Shown here piece by piece: positions 1-10,702 of a stretch of DNA of 64,000 nt. Below the pieces are notes generated by a model. The model saw only the letters and a program-made list of their open reading frames with translations, was not told where the DNA came from and ran no database searches. Origin of the DNA: Brachionus plicatilis. Taxonomy: Eukaryota > Rotifera > Eurotatoria > Ploima > Brachionidae. Each line of letters opens with the position of its first letter. Position 1 is the stretch's first letter. Location: the NCBI GenBank assembly GCA_010279815.1, contig QEOQ01000303.1, positions 1,489,529 through 1,553,528 on the forward strand, in the 5' to 3' direction. The position numbers were made by a program, and so were the translations under genes.

Positions 1-535
1 TTTGCTTTTTTTTTCGAGTATAAACTTTTCGAAAAAAATCCCAATTAATTAATTCTTTGACAAAAAATATTTTGTTTAAAAATATTAAAAAGGTTATTTT
101 TTGGACTAGAAATGTAGCATTGATTATTAATGATGTAAATGATTGCCATAGTTCAAATTAATTTTTATTTTTGATTTTTTATTTGTTCCTTTGCTAAAAT
201 AGTTTAAAAATATTATCTTTTTTTTTTTTTTTTTAAATTATTTCATAATCAAGTATTCGATCATATTGTAATTATGTAAAAAATCTTAAATCATAGTTTT
301 TGATATCAACGCTCCACTAAGATTATATCAAAGCCAAATTACACAAAATTTTACGTCACTATGCTTATCTAAAAATTAAAATACTTTGTGTTGTTGTCTT
401 TTTTTTTTAAACTTCAATGGGAAATATTAAAACTCATTTTCTTAATCCCAATAATAAACCCCAACAATTTTTTTAACAAGCTTTTTTCTTTCATATCTAT
501 AATAAGGTGTTCATGTACTTTTCTTTTTTTTCTAG
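1..535. other. Intronic AT-rich sequence upstream of the first visible TRAK exon
   Basis: No coding sequence is recognised here. The stretch is homopolymer-rich and ends in a polypyrimidine tract followed by TCTAG at 531-535, a good splice acceptor. It is therefore read as the end of an intron of the TRAK/Milton gene, whose earlier exons must lie to the left of the window. Confidence 0.6.
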
Positions 536-3500
536 TTCAAAGTGGATACAGAGTTAGCCAAATGACAAAAACTTATTATGATATTGAAGCAGTTACCAAA
601 TTGTTAGATGAAAAAGAACGAGATTTAGAGCTGGCTGCTACCATTGGCAAGCAATTGTTGGAAAAAGACCAACAATTAGAGGAGAAAATTGAGTTTTTAG
701 AGCAAGAACTAGTTAAAACTAACGATATGGTGAACCAGTTGAAATATGAAATACAAATCAAAGATAATTTATTAAAGAGCTTCATAGATTCAGAACAAGA
801 TGTTATTTTGGAAGAAAGCTCAGCAGAATATATGAAAGCATCAAATAATGAACACATTTTTACATCCAAACGCATAAACGAAATTAATTTTGAAACATTG
901 AACGAGTACAAGAGAAAGATAGAGTATCTTGAGGAGGAAAATGATCAATTGAGAAATAAAGCTGATTACTTCGAAAAAGAAACAGCCGATTTGGAATTCA
1001 AAGAATCTAGTCTCATTACTAATTGTTTTAAAGAAATCGAAGAATCTCAAGAAGCCTTAAGAAACACTCAAAACGAGCTTAAAAACAAAACAAACGAATG
1101 TTTCAATCAACAAGAAGAAATTAATAGTCTATTTGGACAAGTAAATATTTTGAAAATTTTAATTTTTTTTTTTAATTCTAAACTCAAAACTGGTGCTGTG
1201 AAAAAAGTGGTAAAAAATTGAATAAGTTTTTTTCTAAAAATTTTAAATTAGTTTGGTGAATGCAACATGGTGCAACATTTAAAGTTGCATCAACTGTTAA
1301 AGTCTGCTAATCATGTGCAAAATCTCTGCAAAACGAACTGCGCTTTAACACATTGAATTCTAATTTCTGCTAAATTTGCAGAGTTTTGCAGAACTTTGAA
1401 AGTTGCACAATGTCGTAATCACGAAACTAATTTTAAACTTGTAGAAAAAAGTTTTTCATTTTTTTTTTATTTTTTTCTGTTCTTTTCACAAAAATTTCAA
1501 AACTGGTCTCAGGCATTGTCAATTTTTGAACAAAAATTGTAAAAACAAAAATATTTTTTGTTTCAAAAGGCATAATTTGTTTCTGTAATTTAATTCACCT
1601 AAATTCAGCTTCTGCAAATACTCTGCAATGTAATTTTGATACAAAAACTATGTGTGGGCTTTTTTAGAAATTTTTACTCAGATCGTAATTAATTGGTAAA
1701 TCAAATGTATCAACTGATGACATTTACAGAGCCTATGTTGGTCTCTAGAAAAAAGTTTTAGGGTTTATTTTAATTTTAGTCGGGGATCTATCAAAACATT
1801 GAAAAAAATATATATACAAGGCAAAAAATATAGAATAGAATATTTTAAACTAAAAATCTTACTCTTTAATATAATTTATTAATTATCTAAAAATAAACAA
1901 GCAATACCATTAATATGTAATTCAATTGTTTTTGATTCCTATTGTGAAACAATTTTTTTTGATTTTTTTATAATTGAGATTAAATTTTTGTTGTTGTTTT
2001 TAATCAATTCTTGAAAAAAAAAAATTAAAAAAAAAAAGATGCGTGTGCTTTTACAAAAAAATTTTATTTTTTTGGCAATTCTACTTATTTTTTTTTCTAT
2101 GTTTTAATATATCTCCATTTTAGTCTTAAAATTTCAAGCATAGAAACTCATCATAGTCTAATCTAATATCAAGAAAATATTCTTTAAGCCCTATTTTTCA
2201 TTTTTTATACAAATTTCATTGTAAATTTCTAAAACAATTTGTAAATTCATTGGTCTTTCAAAAATATATGATGAAAAAAAAAAAACAATTCTATATGTTT
2301 ACAGATTTTTCATTTAATTTAGTTGTTTACAGCAATCGGTTTAGTAAACTCCTGAAACAAATAAATTTAAATTTAAATTTAAATTTAAATTTTTATTTAT
2401 GCAGCTTTGATTGTCTCCATGACATCTCTGGCTATAAAATCGATAATTTTTATCTGCTTGCATCACACTTTAAGTTTTATCTCATTAAAAATTTATCTGA
2501 ATGTTTTCCCAATTTTTTTCCATTTTAAATAAATTTTAATTTACTAATGTCTCATTTAAAATATATAGACTTAACATAATTTTCAGCCATAGGAAATTCC
2601 TTATAGTTAACAACATAGATTCCACATAGTACCACTTTGAAGCCCAAAATTTGAGTCTGAGTTTTCAATGTTGATGCCTCACATGTATTGACAGATACAT
2701 CTAAGATAGTATTTTACAGCGTCAACATAAACAAGAGAACTAAGCATGAAATGTAAAATAAATTGGAATTAATTATTTGGCGTTTAATTATTTTTAAACA
2801 GAATCTAAAAAAAAATCATTACTTTTGAAAAAAATTTTAAATTATTTTTTTATTTTATTAAAATAATAGTAATGGGTGCACTCCGGGCATTGTGAATTTT
2901 GGAACATTGAAAAAGAACAAATATTTTAAAATTAAATAAATTTATTACTATCAGTCTAAAAATTGTTCTGCAAAATGTATCAGCTGATAAACTTTGTACC
3001 ACCCAAATTAAGTCTCTCCAATAACTCTGCAATTAATTTTAATAATTTTCTAATACATTTAGTGCTTTGCAGACCTACAGAGTTTGTTCAGAGACTTAAT
3101 TTGGGTGGTACACAGTTTGTATCAGCTCATACATTTTGCAAAACAATTTTTAGACTCATAGTAAAAAAATTTTTTACTTTTTAAATTTTTTGTTCATTAT
3201 CTATGTTCCAAAATTGACAATTCCCGCGTAGTTTGATATGGCAATTAACCTTCTTTTCACTGCTGTGTTGAGTAGTTTTGACAATAAAATAAAAATGAAC
3301 GAAAATTTGAAACTGTTATAAGACCAACAAATGAAATTTTTTTTTGTTCGAGAATCACTTGAGAATGAATAAATTTTAAATAATGAATTTTGATATTTGA
3401 TCATTTATGGTTAATGATGAAAATACATTTTTATGTTCAATTTCAAACTGATTGATTTTTAATCGCATATATATTAGACTCAAATAAACAGACTAATCTG

Positions 3501-6500
3501 TTCTATTTTTATACTGTTTTGGTAGAAAAAAGGCAAAGAATGGTATATTAGAGAATAAACTTTTTAACTATTTCTATGTGTAAAAATAATTTCTTTAAGT
3601 AACTTTTAGTTTTTTAATTAAAATTAAATTTTCAAATTATGCAACATTTTTATCATGTTCATATTAATTGGTAATTTTTCAGAAATTTTGCTGAATTCAT
3701 TTAAACACGACAATTGATTTTAAACTTGATTTATTTACTTTAGTCAAATTTATAATTAGCTTTTGGAAAATGATAGTGAGGTTACAATTTGCTTGCAATT
3801 TTATTGTTTAAAATTTTATTTATTTATTTAAAAAATAATTTAGGCGAAGCCTTGGCCGGTTGGAATGGAGACTTAGTCCTTCCTTTCAGCCACATGATTG
3901 AATTTTGATACCACATAATGTAAAAAAAAATAATACAATTTTTTTGAAAAAAGTTAAATTAGTTTTAGTTTTGTTTTTAAATTTTCCTTAATATGTTAAA
4001 TGATTATTGTTTAAAATGAATTAGTAATAAAGCTAATTAAATAAAATGTAAATTTAATTAATTATTGATCTTAAAATATGTTATTCTTATAAAATAATTT
4101 ATCTAAATTGGACTAATAAAAGATATTTCGGCTTACTTTAAATTTTATCATAAAAAAATTTCAATTTTGAAATATTATCAATCAATTATCAATTAAAGTC
4201 GATTGACATTACTTTTTTGTTTATTTTTTTTATTTTGATTTTTGGAAGGAAATAATCCAAGCCAAAAATGTTCTGTAAATGGTAGCTACTGATTCACCAT
4301 CTGTAAAGTTGAGCTTAAACATCCCATCTCACTTAACCTTTTACCTTTTTTTTTCTTTTTTTTACTTCTCCTGAAGGAGGTTAATTATATTCAAAAAATA
4401 ATTAAGAGTGATTAAGAGTCAAGAGAATGAGTGCCGACATTGTGAATAAAATATGAAAGTCCAAAGAAGCTCTTCTGAACCTCTTTGAACTTTTCAATTG
4501 GACATGAGTTTAAGTTTAGATTCGATTTAATAGTAATATTCAGATTTTTGATCGAGTTAGTTTTATTGAGATAAAATTCTGACTTAAATAGTTAAGGATT
4601 AAAATTTACTTTATGAAACTTTAAGAGATTAAATTTATTCTCCATTTTGTACTAAATTGGCCACAAATGTTCAAAAGTCTTTGAAGATGAGAGTCATTTA
4701 AGCTACTGAGGATAATGTCATCAGCAAAAATTATTATTGAAACATAAATATTATTAAATTGAGCACCAATTTCCTGTTTTATACAATCTTCAATTAGATC
4801 GTCAATGAAGATGTTGAATAGGAAAGAAGAGAGTAACCTAGTCTGCTTAACACCAGATTCAATTTTGAAAGGTGCAGAATTAAGTTGATCAGAAAGGTAC
4901 ACAACAGCTAAGGATGAGTCATAGTAAATTTTGAGAAGTACCCAGTCTGAAATATGTAATTAAGTAAGGAGTTTACAATAGAGACCATCTCGCCAAACCT
5001 TGTCAAAGGCCTTCTCGGCGTCAAGAGAAGCTACTCTGCAACCTTATCCTTGATTAAACGTCATTATCCGAATTTATTGATATGTTATTTAAAAATAAAA
5101 ATTTATTATTAATGACATGTAATTAAATGTGAACAAATTTAAAAATTATTTAAAATACTTTCAGCTTTTATGAAATTTAATTGTGGAAATTTAATTATGT
5201 TTTAAATCTAAATGTCATTAAAACTGGATGTATTTTTTTAACAAAAGTTTACCTATTCCTTTTTTAATACATGTCATATAAATTGAACATTGCTCTTTTT
5301 AAAATCACTGTTCATTTTTTACTGTCATGTCACTAAATTCGGATAATTACGTTACATAATTTAAAATAGCTTTTTATATTTTTTTGTTAATCTCATTCTT
5401 TGAATATTTAATCTAAAATAAAAACTTTTGTGGTAATTATATAAAAAAAGAAAATTTATTTTAATATTTTAATTTTCTAAAAATAATTGTTTATTTAAAA
5501 AAAAAAGGAAAATAAACAGTACAAACTTCCTTCTTTTGTATTCTATTTTATTTTATTTTTAACTTGGCCGAATATGGCGTTATTTTATGAAAAAAAAAAT
5601 AATAATTATAATAATATTTTGTTTTTGTTTGTTGTGCCAAAATTCACAATGCCTGACTTTTGGACAAATAAATTGTTTTTAATTTACTGAACAATTTAAT
5701 GTTTAGTAATTGCATTTATCTTTCAAATAAAATTAAGCTAAATAAAATTTTCGATTTAACTTTTTGAATAATTGTAAAAAAAAAAAATTTAAATTTAAAA
5801 AAATTTTATATTAAGAAAAAAATGAAAAAAAAGAATTAATGAAAGAAAAAAATAATTTTTTTTTCAAAGATATTCGAATTACAATCGAGAGTAAAATGTT
5901 TGACAAGAGACAATTTGGATCTTCAGTCCATTTACGAATCATCAAAAGCCAACTTACTCGAACAAGTTTGTCATCTAAAAGAAAAGTACAATGAATGCAT
6001 TCAAATGCTCAATAAAAGCCAAGAGGAAATAAGCGTCCTAAAACGAAAAGCTTCACGCAGAAAGGCCAACGTCAATTTTTCGATAAAAACTTCATCCACT
6101 GTCGATACCTCGCTGATAGATTCATTTCATTGCGTCAAAGATGACGACGACCTAGAGTCAAGTTTTGTATACAAGCCAAGGAATAAAATTTTCTCGCCCT
6201 TTATGCCAACTAACCAAACAGTTAACAACAGTTCTTTTGCTGCAGAAGTGTTCTCGACCATTAGCCGCAACCATAGAGAGCATTTTATGAGCCAACAAAT
6301 ATCCCAGTCAAATAATCTAATAAAAAAAGTCAAACAAAATTTAATAAAATCAGTGCCGGGCACAAGTACCAGCGAAAGTTGCTTTCAATCAGAAGACGAG
6401 AACACAACAATGCCTCAGTATTTGAATTGTCCAACTCCGGACAGCATACTCTCTACTGGATCTGCTTCAATCTATTCGAATATTTGGCGATCAAATTCAC

Positions 6501-7453
6501 TGCTCCATCCTGACAAGCTTCAAATTGTCAAGCCAATCGAAGGATCCACAACGCTGCAACATTGGCAATATCTGGCAACGCCCAATCTAGCATGCTTATT
6601 TGAAAACAGACCAGGCATTTCGGTCAAAGGCAACTCTTCTGAAACTGGCTCTGATACCAAAGAGGACGACAACGACAGCCTTCTGGATGAGTTTGACTTT
6701 GATAATGAGGATTTTGATTATTATGAATTGGGCAGCAAAGACACCACTGTCAAAGATCGAGTTCTGTCACCTTCAAAGCTTCAATTATTGACCAGACTGC
6801 TTGAAAACGAAGAAAGAATTCAAAATAATTGCGAGCCCGAGCTCAACAACAAACAACAAACTCCCGGAGTTTTTGGATTATTTAAAACTATGTTTTTCAA
6901 CCCCATTCACGATGAACAAAAGCTCAAAGGTGAATTTAAAGGTGAATTTAAAGGTGAATTTTCAGACCCTGACACTCCGCCTTCCTCTCCCATCAACTTG
7001 CCAAACAACAACCCATTTTCCAAAATATTTGATTCCATTTCTAGTTATTTCAAAACTGCGCCCACCCCACCAGCAACTCCCAATAACGAGTTAGCAGACG
7101 AAGAAGCGAACCAAAATAGTGAATATGAACTTGGCTTTGGCTTTTTTGACCAAATTGTCAAAAAGCTAAAGGGATTTAATCAAAAAAATGAAAAAAATGA
7201 GCGCAAAAATAATCAAGAATTGACTGAGATTGAAGAAGAAAAAAATAAATGCAAGACGCCTCCGCCTTCTCCGTCCAGATTTAGTCCGCCTGCGCCAAAT
7301 TTACAAGATGAAGCTTACACCGAAGAAGATTTGAAAAAAAGTGCATTTGCTACTGTCACTAAATTAAATCCTTTTCTGAACCAACAAGTCGACTTGTCCT
7401 CACTACTAACATCCCTCTCATCCCTCAAACGAAATCAAAGAATTGGCATCTAA
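536..7453 (+). CDS. TRAK1: Trafficking kinesin-binding protein (TRAK/Milton), 3' two exons, 5' partial
   Basis: Adaptor that links mitochondria, through Miro, to kinesin and dynein. Exon 536-1140 begins just before VSQMTKTYYDIEAVTKLL and carries the HAP1 N-terminal coiled coil of the family (EKERDLELAATIGKQLLEKD), ending in QQEEINSLFGQ with donor GTAAAT. The next exon starts at 5870 after TTTTTTTTCAAAG and continues IFELQSRVKCL, so the TRAK alignment runs on without a break across a 4.7-kb intron. Exon 5870-7453 holds the rest of the coiled coil, then the C-terminal Milton region (KLQIVKPIEGSTTLQHWQYL), an acidic stretch, proline-rich TPPSSP/TPPATP segments and a stop at 7451-7453. Three 12-bp repeats encode KGEF three times (6925-6961). 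The start codon is outside the window. TRAK1 versus TRAK2 cannot be decided; a single Milton orthologue is likely. Confidence 0.9.
1195..1500. repeat. Inverted-repeat (MITE-like) element
   Basis: The left arm (GAATAAGTTTTTTTCTAAAA, then TTAAATTAGTTT) is matched in reverse complement on the right by AAACTAATTTTAAACTTGTA followed by GAAAAAAGTTTTTC. Further in, TGCAACATTTAAAGTTGCA and CTCTGCAAAAC words face TTTGCAGAGTTTTGCAGAAC. There is no coding capacity. The outer limits are approximate and no target duplication was identified. Confidence 0.6.
2868..3233. repeat. MITE-like element with long inverted repeats (GCATTGTGAATTTTGG family)
   Basis: Two arms of roughly 150 bp face each other. The left arm has GGCATTGTGAATTTTGGAAC, then TAAAAATTGTTCTGCAAAAT, TATCAGCTGATAAACTTTGT and ACCACCCAAATTAAGTCTCT; the right arm has the reverse complements in the opposite order and ends TTCCAAAATTGACAATTCCC. 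Related copies lie near 17441-17930, 30748-31107 and 59415-59735. Nothing codes for protein, so it is probably a non-autonomous DNA transposon family. Confidence 0.75.
3840..3900 (-). mobile_element. LINE 3' tail fragment
   Basis: On the minus strand this reads CTGAAAGGAAGGACTAAGTC and then a GGCTTCGCC block, resembling the GGGCTGAAAAGAGGACTAAA tail at 36386. It abuts a TTTATTTATTTA stretch. It is probably the 3' end of a 5'-truncated non-LTR element. Confidence 0.45.
4380..5060 (-). pseudogene. Non-LTR retrotransposon reverse-transcriptase relic
   Basis: On the minus strand, 4977-5040 encodes LDAEKAFDKVWRDG, the conserved motif A region of LINE reverse transcriptases. 4621-4902 then encodes GVKQTRLLSSFLFNIFIDDL and IIIFADDIIL, the GVKQG...LF and FADD motifs. 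Frames are broken between the parts, so this is a decayed fragment. It lies antisense inside the TRAK intron. A CTCCTGAAGGAGG tail-like palindrome lies near 4368. Confidence 0.8.
6925..6961 (+). repeat. 12-bp coding tandem repeat (KGEF)3
   Basis: AAAGGTGAATTT is repeated three times in frame within the TRAK C-terminal exon. The repeats are almost identical at DNA level, which suggests a recent slippage expansion. Confidence 0.85.
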
Positions 7454-8127
7454 TCGAATAAAATTGCGTTCAAAATCGGCTTTTTTTACGAATGTAAAAT
7501 TAAATTGTACATTGTTTATTAATTTTTATACACCTGGAAATAAGTGGTAATCAAGTTTAAATTTAGTACCGATGATTGAATTTTTCCCGTTTGATGTATT
7601 CACTCAAATATGCAACTGCTGTTAAGTTAGTAAAGAGAAAAGTGAACCTGATGCTTATAACAAAAAAAGAATGTTATTCTTTTTTTTTTTTTTTATGATA
7701 ATTTTTTTTTATTTAAAAAATTATAAAAATACAGTGATTCATAAATTTTTTGAAAAAAAAATTTTGAGCTTAATTTTTTAAATTGATGAAAAAGTTTAAT
7801 TTTTAATAAAGTCACTTTTAAAAATCATTTTTTTAATTCAAAATAATGAAATCATCAAAATGTTTTGAAGAATTAAATTAAAAAAATTAAATTATTAAAT
7901 TATAGAAGAAATTATTTTAAAACAGCTTGAGAGATCAAATTTATTATTATTAATTTTTTTCGTTTTAATAAAATTAAATATTTTTCAAAGCTTCTACAGG
8001 AGAGTAATGTCACTAGAATTACATCCAAAAATTTAAGGGTATTTTGAAGCTCGTTTTTTATTCAGAAAAACTTGAATAACTTTTTTACTATAAGTAATAA
8101 TTAAGTTTTGACAATGAATTCGTTAAT
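7454..8127. other. TRAK 3' flank, AT-rich, no genes seen
   Basis: This follows the TRAK stop codon. It is homopolymer-rich, with several AATAAA-like words that could serve for polyadenylation. No coding or repeat structure is recognised before the composite element that starts near 8128. Confidence 0.5.
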
Positions 8128-8181
8128 GCTGAAGTTATCAATGATCAATTTTAGATGCTCAAAATAATTAAATCAAGTTTG

Positions 8182-8189
8182 AAAATTTG
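8182..8189. repeat. Target-site duplication AAAATTTG (left copy)
   Basis: AAAATTTG directly precedes the TAGTGTTGGG terminus. The same eight bases directly follow CCCAACACTA at 9326-9333. Confidence 0.85.
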
Positions 8190-9325
8190 TAGTGTTGGGC
8201 GGCGGCCAACTTTGGCCGGCCGGTCTACGGCCGGACTTGAACGGCCACTTGGCCGGCCAGTTTAAACGGCCTATTTTGGCCGTGAATTTAACGACCGCAT
8301 TTTAGACCGTCCGTGAATTGACCGACCGTCTGTGGACCGTTTTTAAAAAGGCTGACCTTTCCAAAGCCGGCCACAAGACAGACCGACCGTGAAATGGCCG
8401 GCCAACTATCGGCCAAAATAAAAACCGACCGTGAAGTGGCCGGCCAACTCACTGACCGACCGTGAAGTGGCCGGCCAAATTTTAGAAAACCGTGAAGTGG
8501 CCGGCCAAATTTTAGAAAACCGTGAGGTGGCCGGCCAACTATCGGCCAAAATAAAAACCGACCGCGAAGTGGCCGGCCTACTGACGGACCGACCGTGTGG
8601 TGGCCGGCCAACTGAAAGGCCGTAAAACGGTCCAAAAAAAAATTTTACTTGGATATTTAAAAAAAAAATTTAAAGATATTAAAAGTAGAAATTATTATTT
8701 ATCAAAATTTTGGATCAGGTAATTTTTAATTATTAACCCCAAATTTTTCGATATTTTTCAAAAATCGTTAAATTTTATATATAAATTTATAATTCGGTAT
8801 TTTAGACAGTTTTTTTATAAAAACGATTTTAATAAAAAAAATTAGATACATAAAAATCGATGATGAAAATCTAATTAGTTTTAATGTTTATTTCTTTAAA
8901 ATTTTTAATTTTTCTTTAATGTTTTTAAATTTTTTTAAACATCTTAGTAAAATTTTTTTTTGACCGTTTTGTGGCCGGCCGGTCTGCACACGGTCGGCCG
9001 TTTAACGGTGTTTCAGTTGGCCGGCCACCACACGGTCGGTCAATCAGTTGGCCGGCCACTTCACGGTCGGTCAGTCAGTTGGCCGGCCACTTTACGGTCG
9101 TTTTTTTTTTAGGCCGAAGGTCGAACGGCCACCTCACGGTCTTTTAAAATTTGGCCGGCCATTTCACGGTCGGTCCGTCAGTTGGCCGCGGCTTGGCCAG
9201 CCAGGCACGGTCATTGGCCGTTAAATGGACCGGCCGTTTTTTGGCCGCTTGCACGGTCGGCCACGGTCTCGGCCATTTTTTTTTTCTGGCCGGCCACGTA
9301 GCCTCTCGACCGGCCCCCAACACTA
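8190..9325. mobile_element. Non-autonomous hAT-like element with GGCCGGCC arrays
   Basis: The element begins TAGTGTTGGG and ends CCCAACACTA, a 10-bp terminal inverted repeat that fits the hAT-type YARNG start. It is flanked by AAAATTTG at 8182-8189 and again at 9326-9333, an 8-bp target duplication as expected for hAT. Its left arm (about 8190-8640) carries about nine GGCCGGCC words in roughly 30-bp units with GACCGTGAAGTGG spacers. The right arm (about 8960-9325) carries about six in the opposite orientation, around an AT-rich centre. The open frames in the arms are repeat translations, not genes. A truncated relative is at 60586-60783. Confidence 0.85.
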
Positions 9326-9333
9326 AAAATTTG
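9326..9333. repeat. Target-site duplication AAAATTTG (right copy)
   Basis: This is the second copy of the 8-bp duplication flanking the GGCCGGCC-array element. The uninterrupted relative near 36.6 kb has a single comparable AAAATTAT...AAATTG site. Confidence 0.85.
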
Positions 9334-9490
9334 AATAAATTGATATTTCTTCATAAATTTAATACAAAGATACTTTTTTGGATTTAACATACTATGTTAA
9401 ATAAAAAGTTAATTCTGCAATATCAAAATGCATATTGCTGAGTGCACGTCATCAAAATGATACTATTTTAAGTAACGGGTACGAAATGAT

Positions 9491-10702
9491 GCTTGTCCGA
9501 AACTTTAATTAGGAAAAAAAATTATGATCAGAATAAAGATAAAAGTGAAAATTCAATAAAATGATCGTTTTTTTCAAGTATCTTTCGATCAAAATTAGAT
9601 ATTGAACTGAAATTTTACACACATATTAAATACAGAATTAGCTATGAAATGAGTGACTAATTAATATTCGAGTTTGATTTTAAGCACTTTTTTAAGAGTT
9701 TTTTTATATTAAAGGTATGGTCCTTTTCTTTTATAAATATTTCAACGATATTAATATTAAGCTGCTATTTTTAGTATACCATTTAAAAGCTAAGAGCCTA
9801 AGCTACAATATAATATATAATACTTAATAGTTGTACAACGATTTGATGAAAAATAATTGATTAAAAATTGGTAAAAAAATTTATTATTTTTTAAATTTGT
9901 TTTAATATTTAAATTTCTTATTCAAAACCGTATTGTATTATTTATATAATTTTTTGATTACTTTAAAAAAAATTTATCGATATTATTTTTATAAAGCTAA
10001 ACAGATAGAGATTGAAAAAAAGACATTTAAAACATAAATTTAAAAATTGGTAAAAGTTTATTGTTAATAGTAAATGGATCAGATCTGAAATTTTAAAAAA
10101 ATTTTGATGAATTTTGGTAAAATCAAAAAAACTGAAGATATTTTAAGATAATTTATTTCTCGGACTAAATCTCGTAGATTTGCAATTTTTTTTCATAGAA
10201 TGCTCAGATAACTGTATTTTATTAAATATATTAAATTTTACATAATGAAAATCAAAAAAAAAAAAAAAAGAGAATTTACTCAAATCTAAAAAATTTTTGG
10301 TTTTTTCTTTGAAAATTTTAATCTAATTTTTACGTAAAATTACCTAAAATAGAGTTATCGTAGCAGCACTGTAAAAATAGAAAATATAATCATACTTCAA
10401 CATCAAGAGTTTGATATTTTTTATTTAATTTTGCACTTACATATTGTGATCTAATAAAATAAATAATGTCAATCTTATTTTCTAGATTGGATTATTTCTA
10501 TATTAAATAAATTTTAACCAAATGTAATTGTCTATTAAATTAAAATATTAAATGGTCTATTCTAAAGATAAAAAAAGAATTTTGATCTCAAAATTTACGA
10601 AAGTAAGTTTTTTATTGTTCTAACTCACACGGCCAAAAAAATATGAAAAACATTTGGAAAAATAAAAAAAATTATTTTTATTTACATTCTTATTACATAA
10701 TT
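9491..10702. other. AT-rich intergenic region
   Basis: No gene is seen. Near 10330-10380 the sequence ACGTAAAATTACCTAAAATA followed by CGTAGCAGCACTGTAAAA resembles 18030-18115 (CGTAACACCACTGTAAAA), so a repeat end of an unknown family is likely. The rest is low-complexity. Confidence 0.45.

Larger units (their letters stand above)
1141..5869 (+). other. Large transposon-filled intron of the TRAK gene
   Basis: This 4.7-kb intron lies between phase-0 exons (donor GTAAAT, acceptor TTCAAAG). It holds an inverted-repeat element near 1195-1500, a half copy of the GCATTGTGAA family near 1505, a full copy at about 2868-3233, a LINE tail at 3840-3900, an antisense reverse-transcriptase relic at 4380-5060 and a single GCATTGTGAA-type end at 5636-5660. 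The rest is AT-rich with no recognisable genes. Confidence 0.75.
8128..9490. mobile_element. Older inverted-repeat element interrupted by the GGCCGGCC element
   Basis: The left part (8128-8189) has the same end as the element at 36598-36972: TGAAGTTATC, GATGCTCAAAATAATTAAAT. The right part (9326-9480) matches the interior of that element: TACTTTTTTGGATTTAACAT, ACTATGTTAAATAAAAAG, GCAATATCAAAATGCA and AATGATACTATTTTAAGT. Removing 8190-9325 plus one 8-bp duplication restores a continuous alignment to the 36.6-kb copy. Confidence 0.7.

Noticed and set aside
388..535. N-terminal extension of the first TRAK frame from a TTG at 388
   Set aside because: A polypyrimidine tract and TCTAG acceptor at 531-535 directly precede the conserved TRAK sequence, so 388-535 is intron.
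1141..1221. Continuation of the TRAK frame to a stop at 1221
   Set aside because: A GTAAAT donor at 1141 and perfect alignment continuity with 5870 show it is read-through into the intron.
8288..8635. Antisense open frame of 115 codons (and plus-strand frames at 8431-8625 and 9151-9387)
   Set aside because: These are translations of the GGCCGGCC tandem units; residues repeat with the DNA period and there is no protein family.
8190..9325. CRISPR-like array because of regularly spaced GGCCGGCC units
   Set aside because: The host is a eukaryote, spacers are themselves repeats, and terminal inverted repeats with a target duplication show a transposon.
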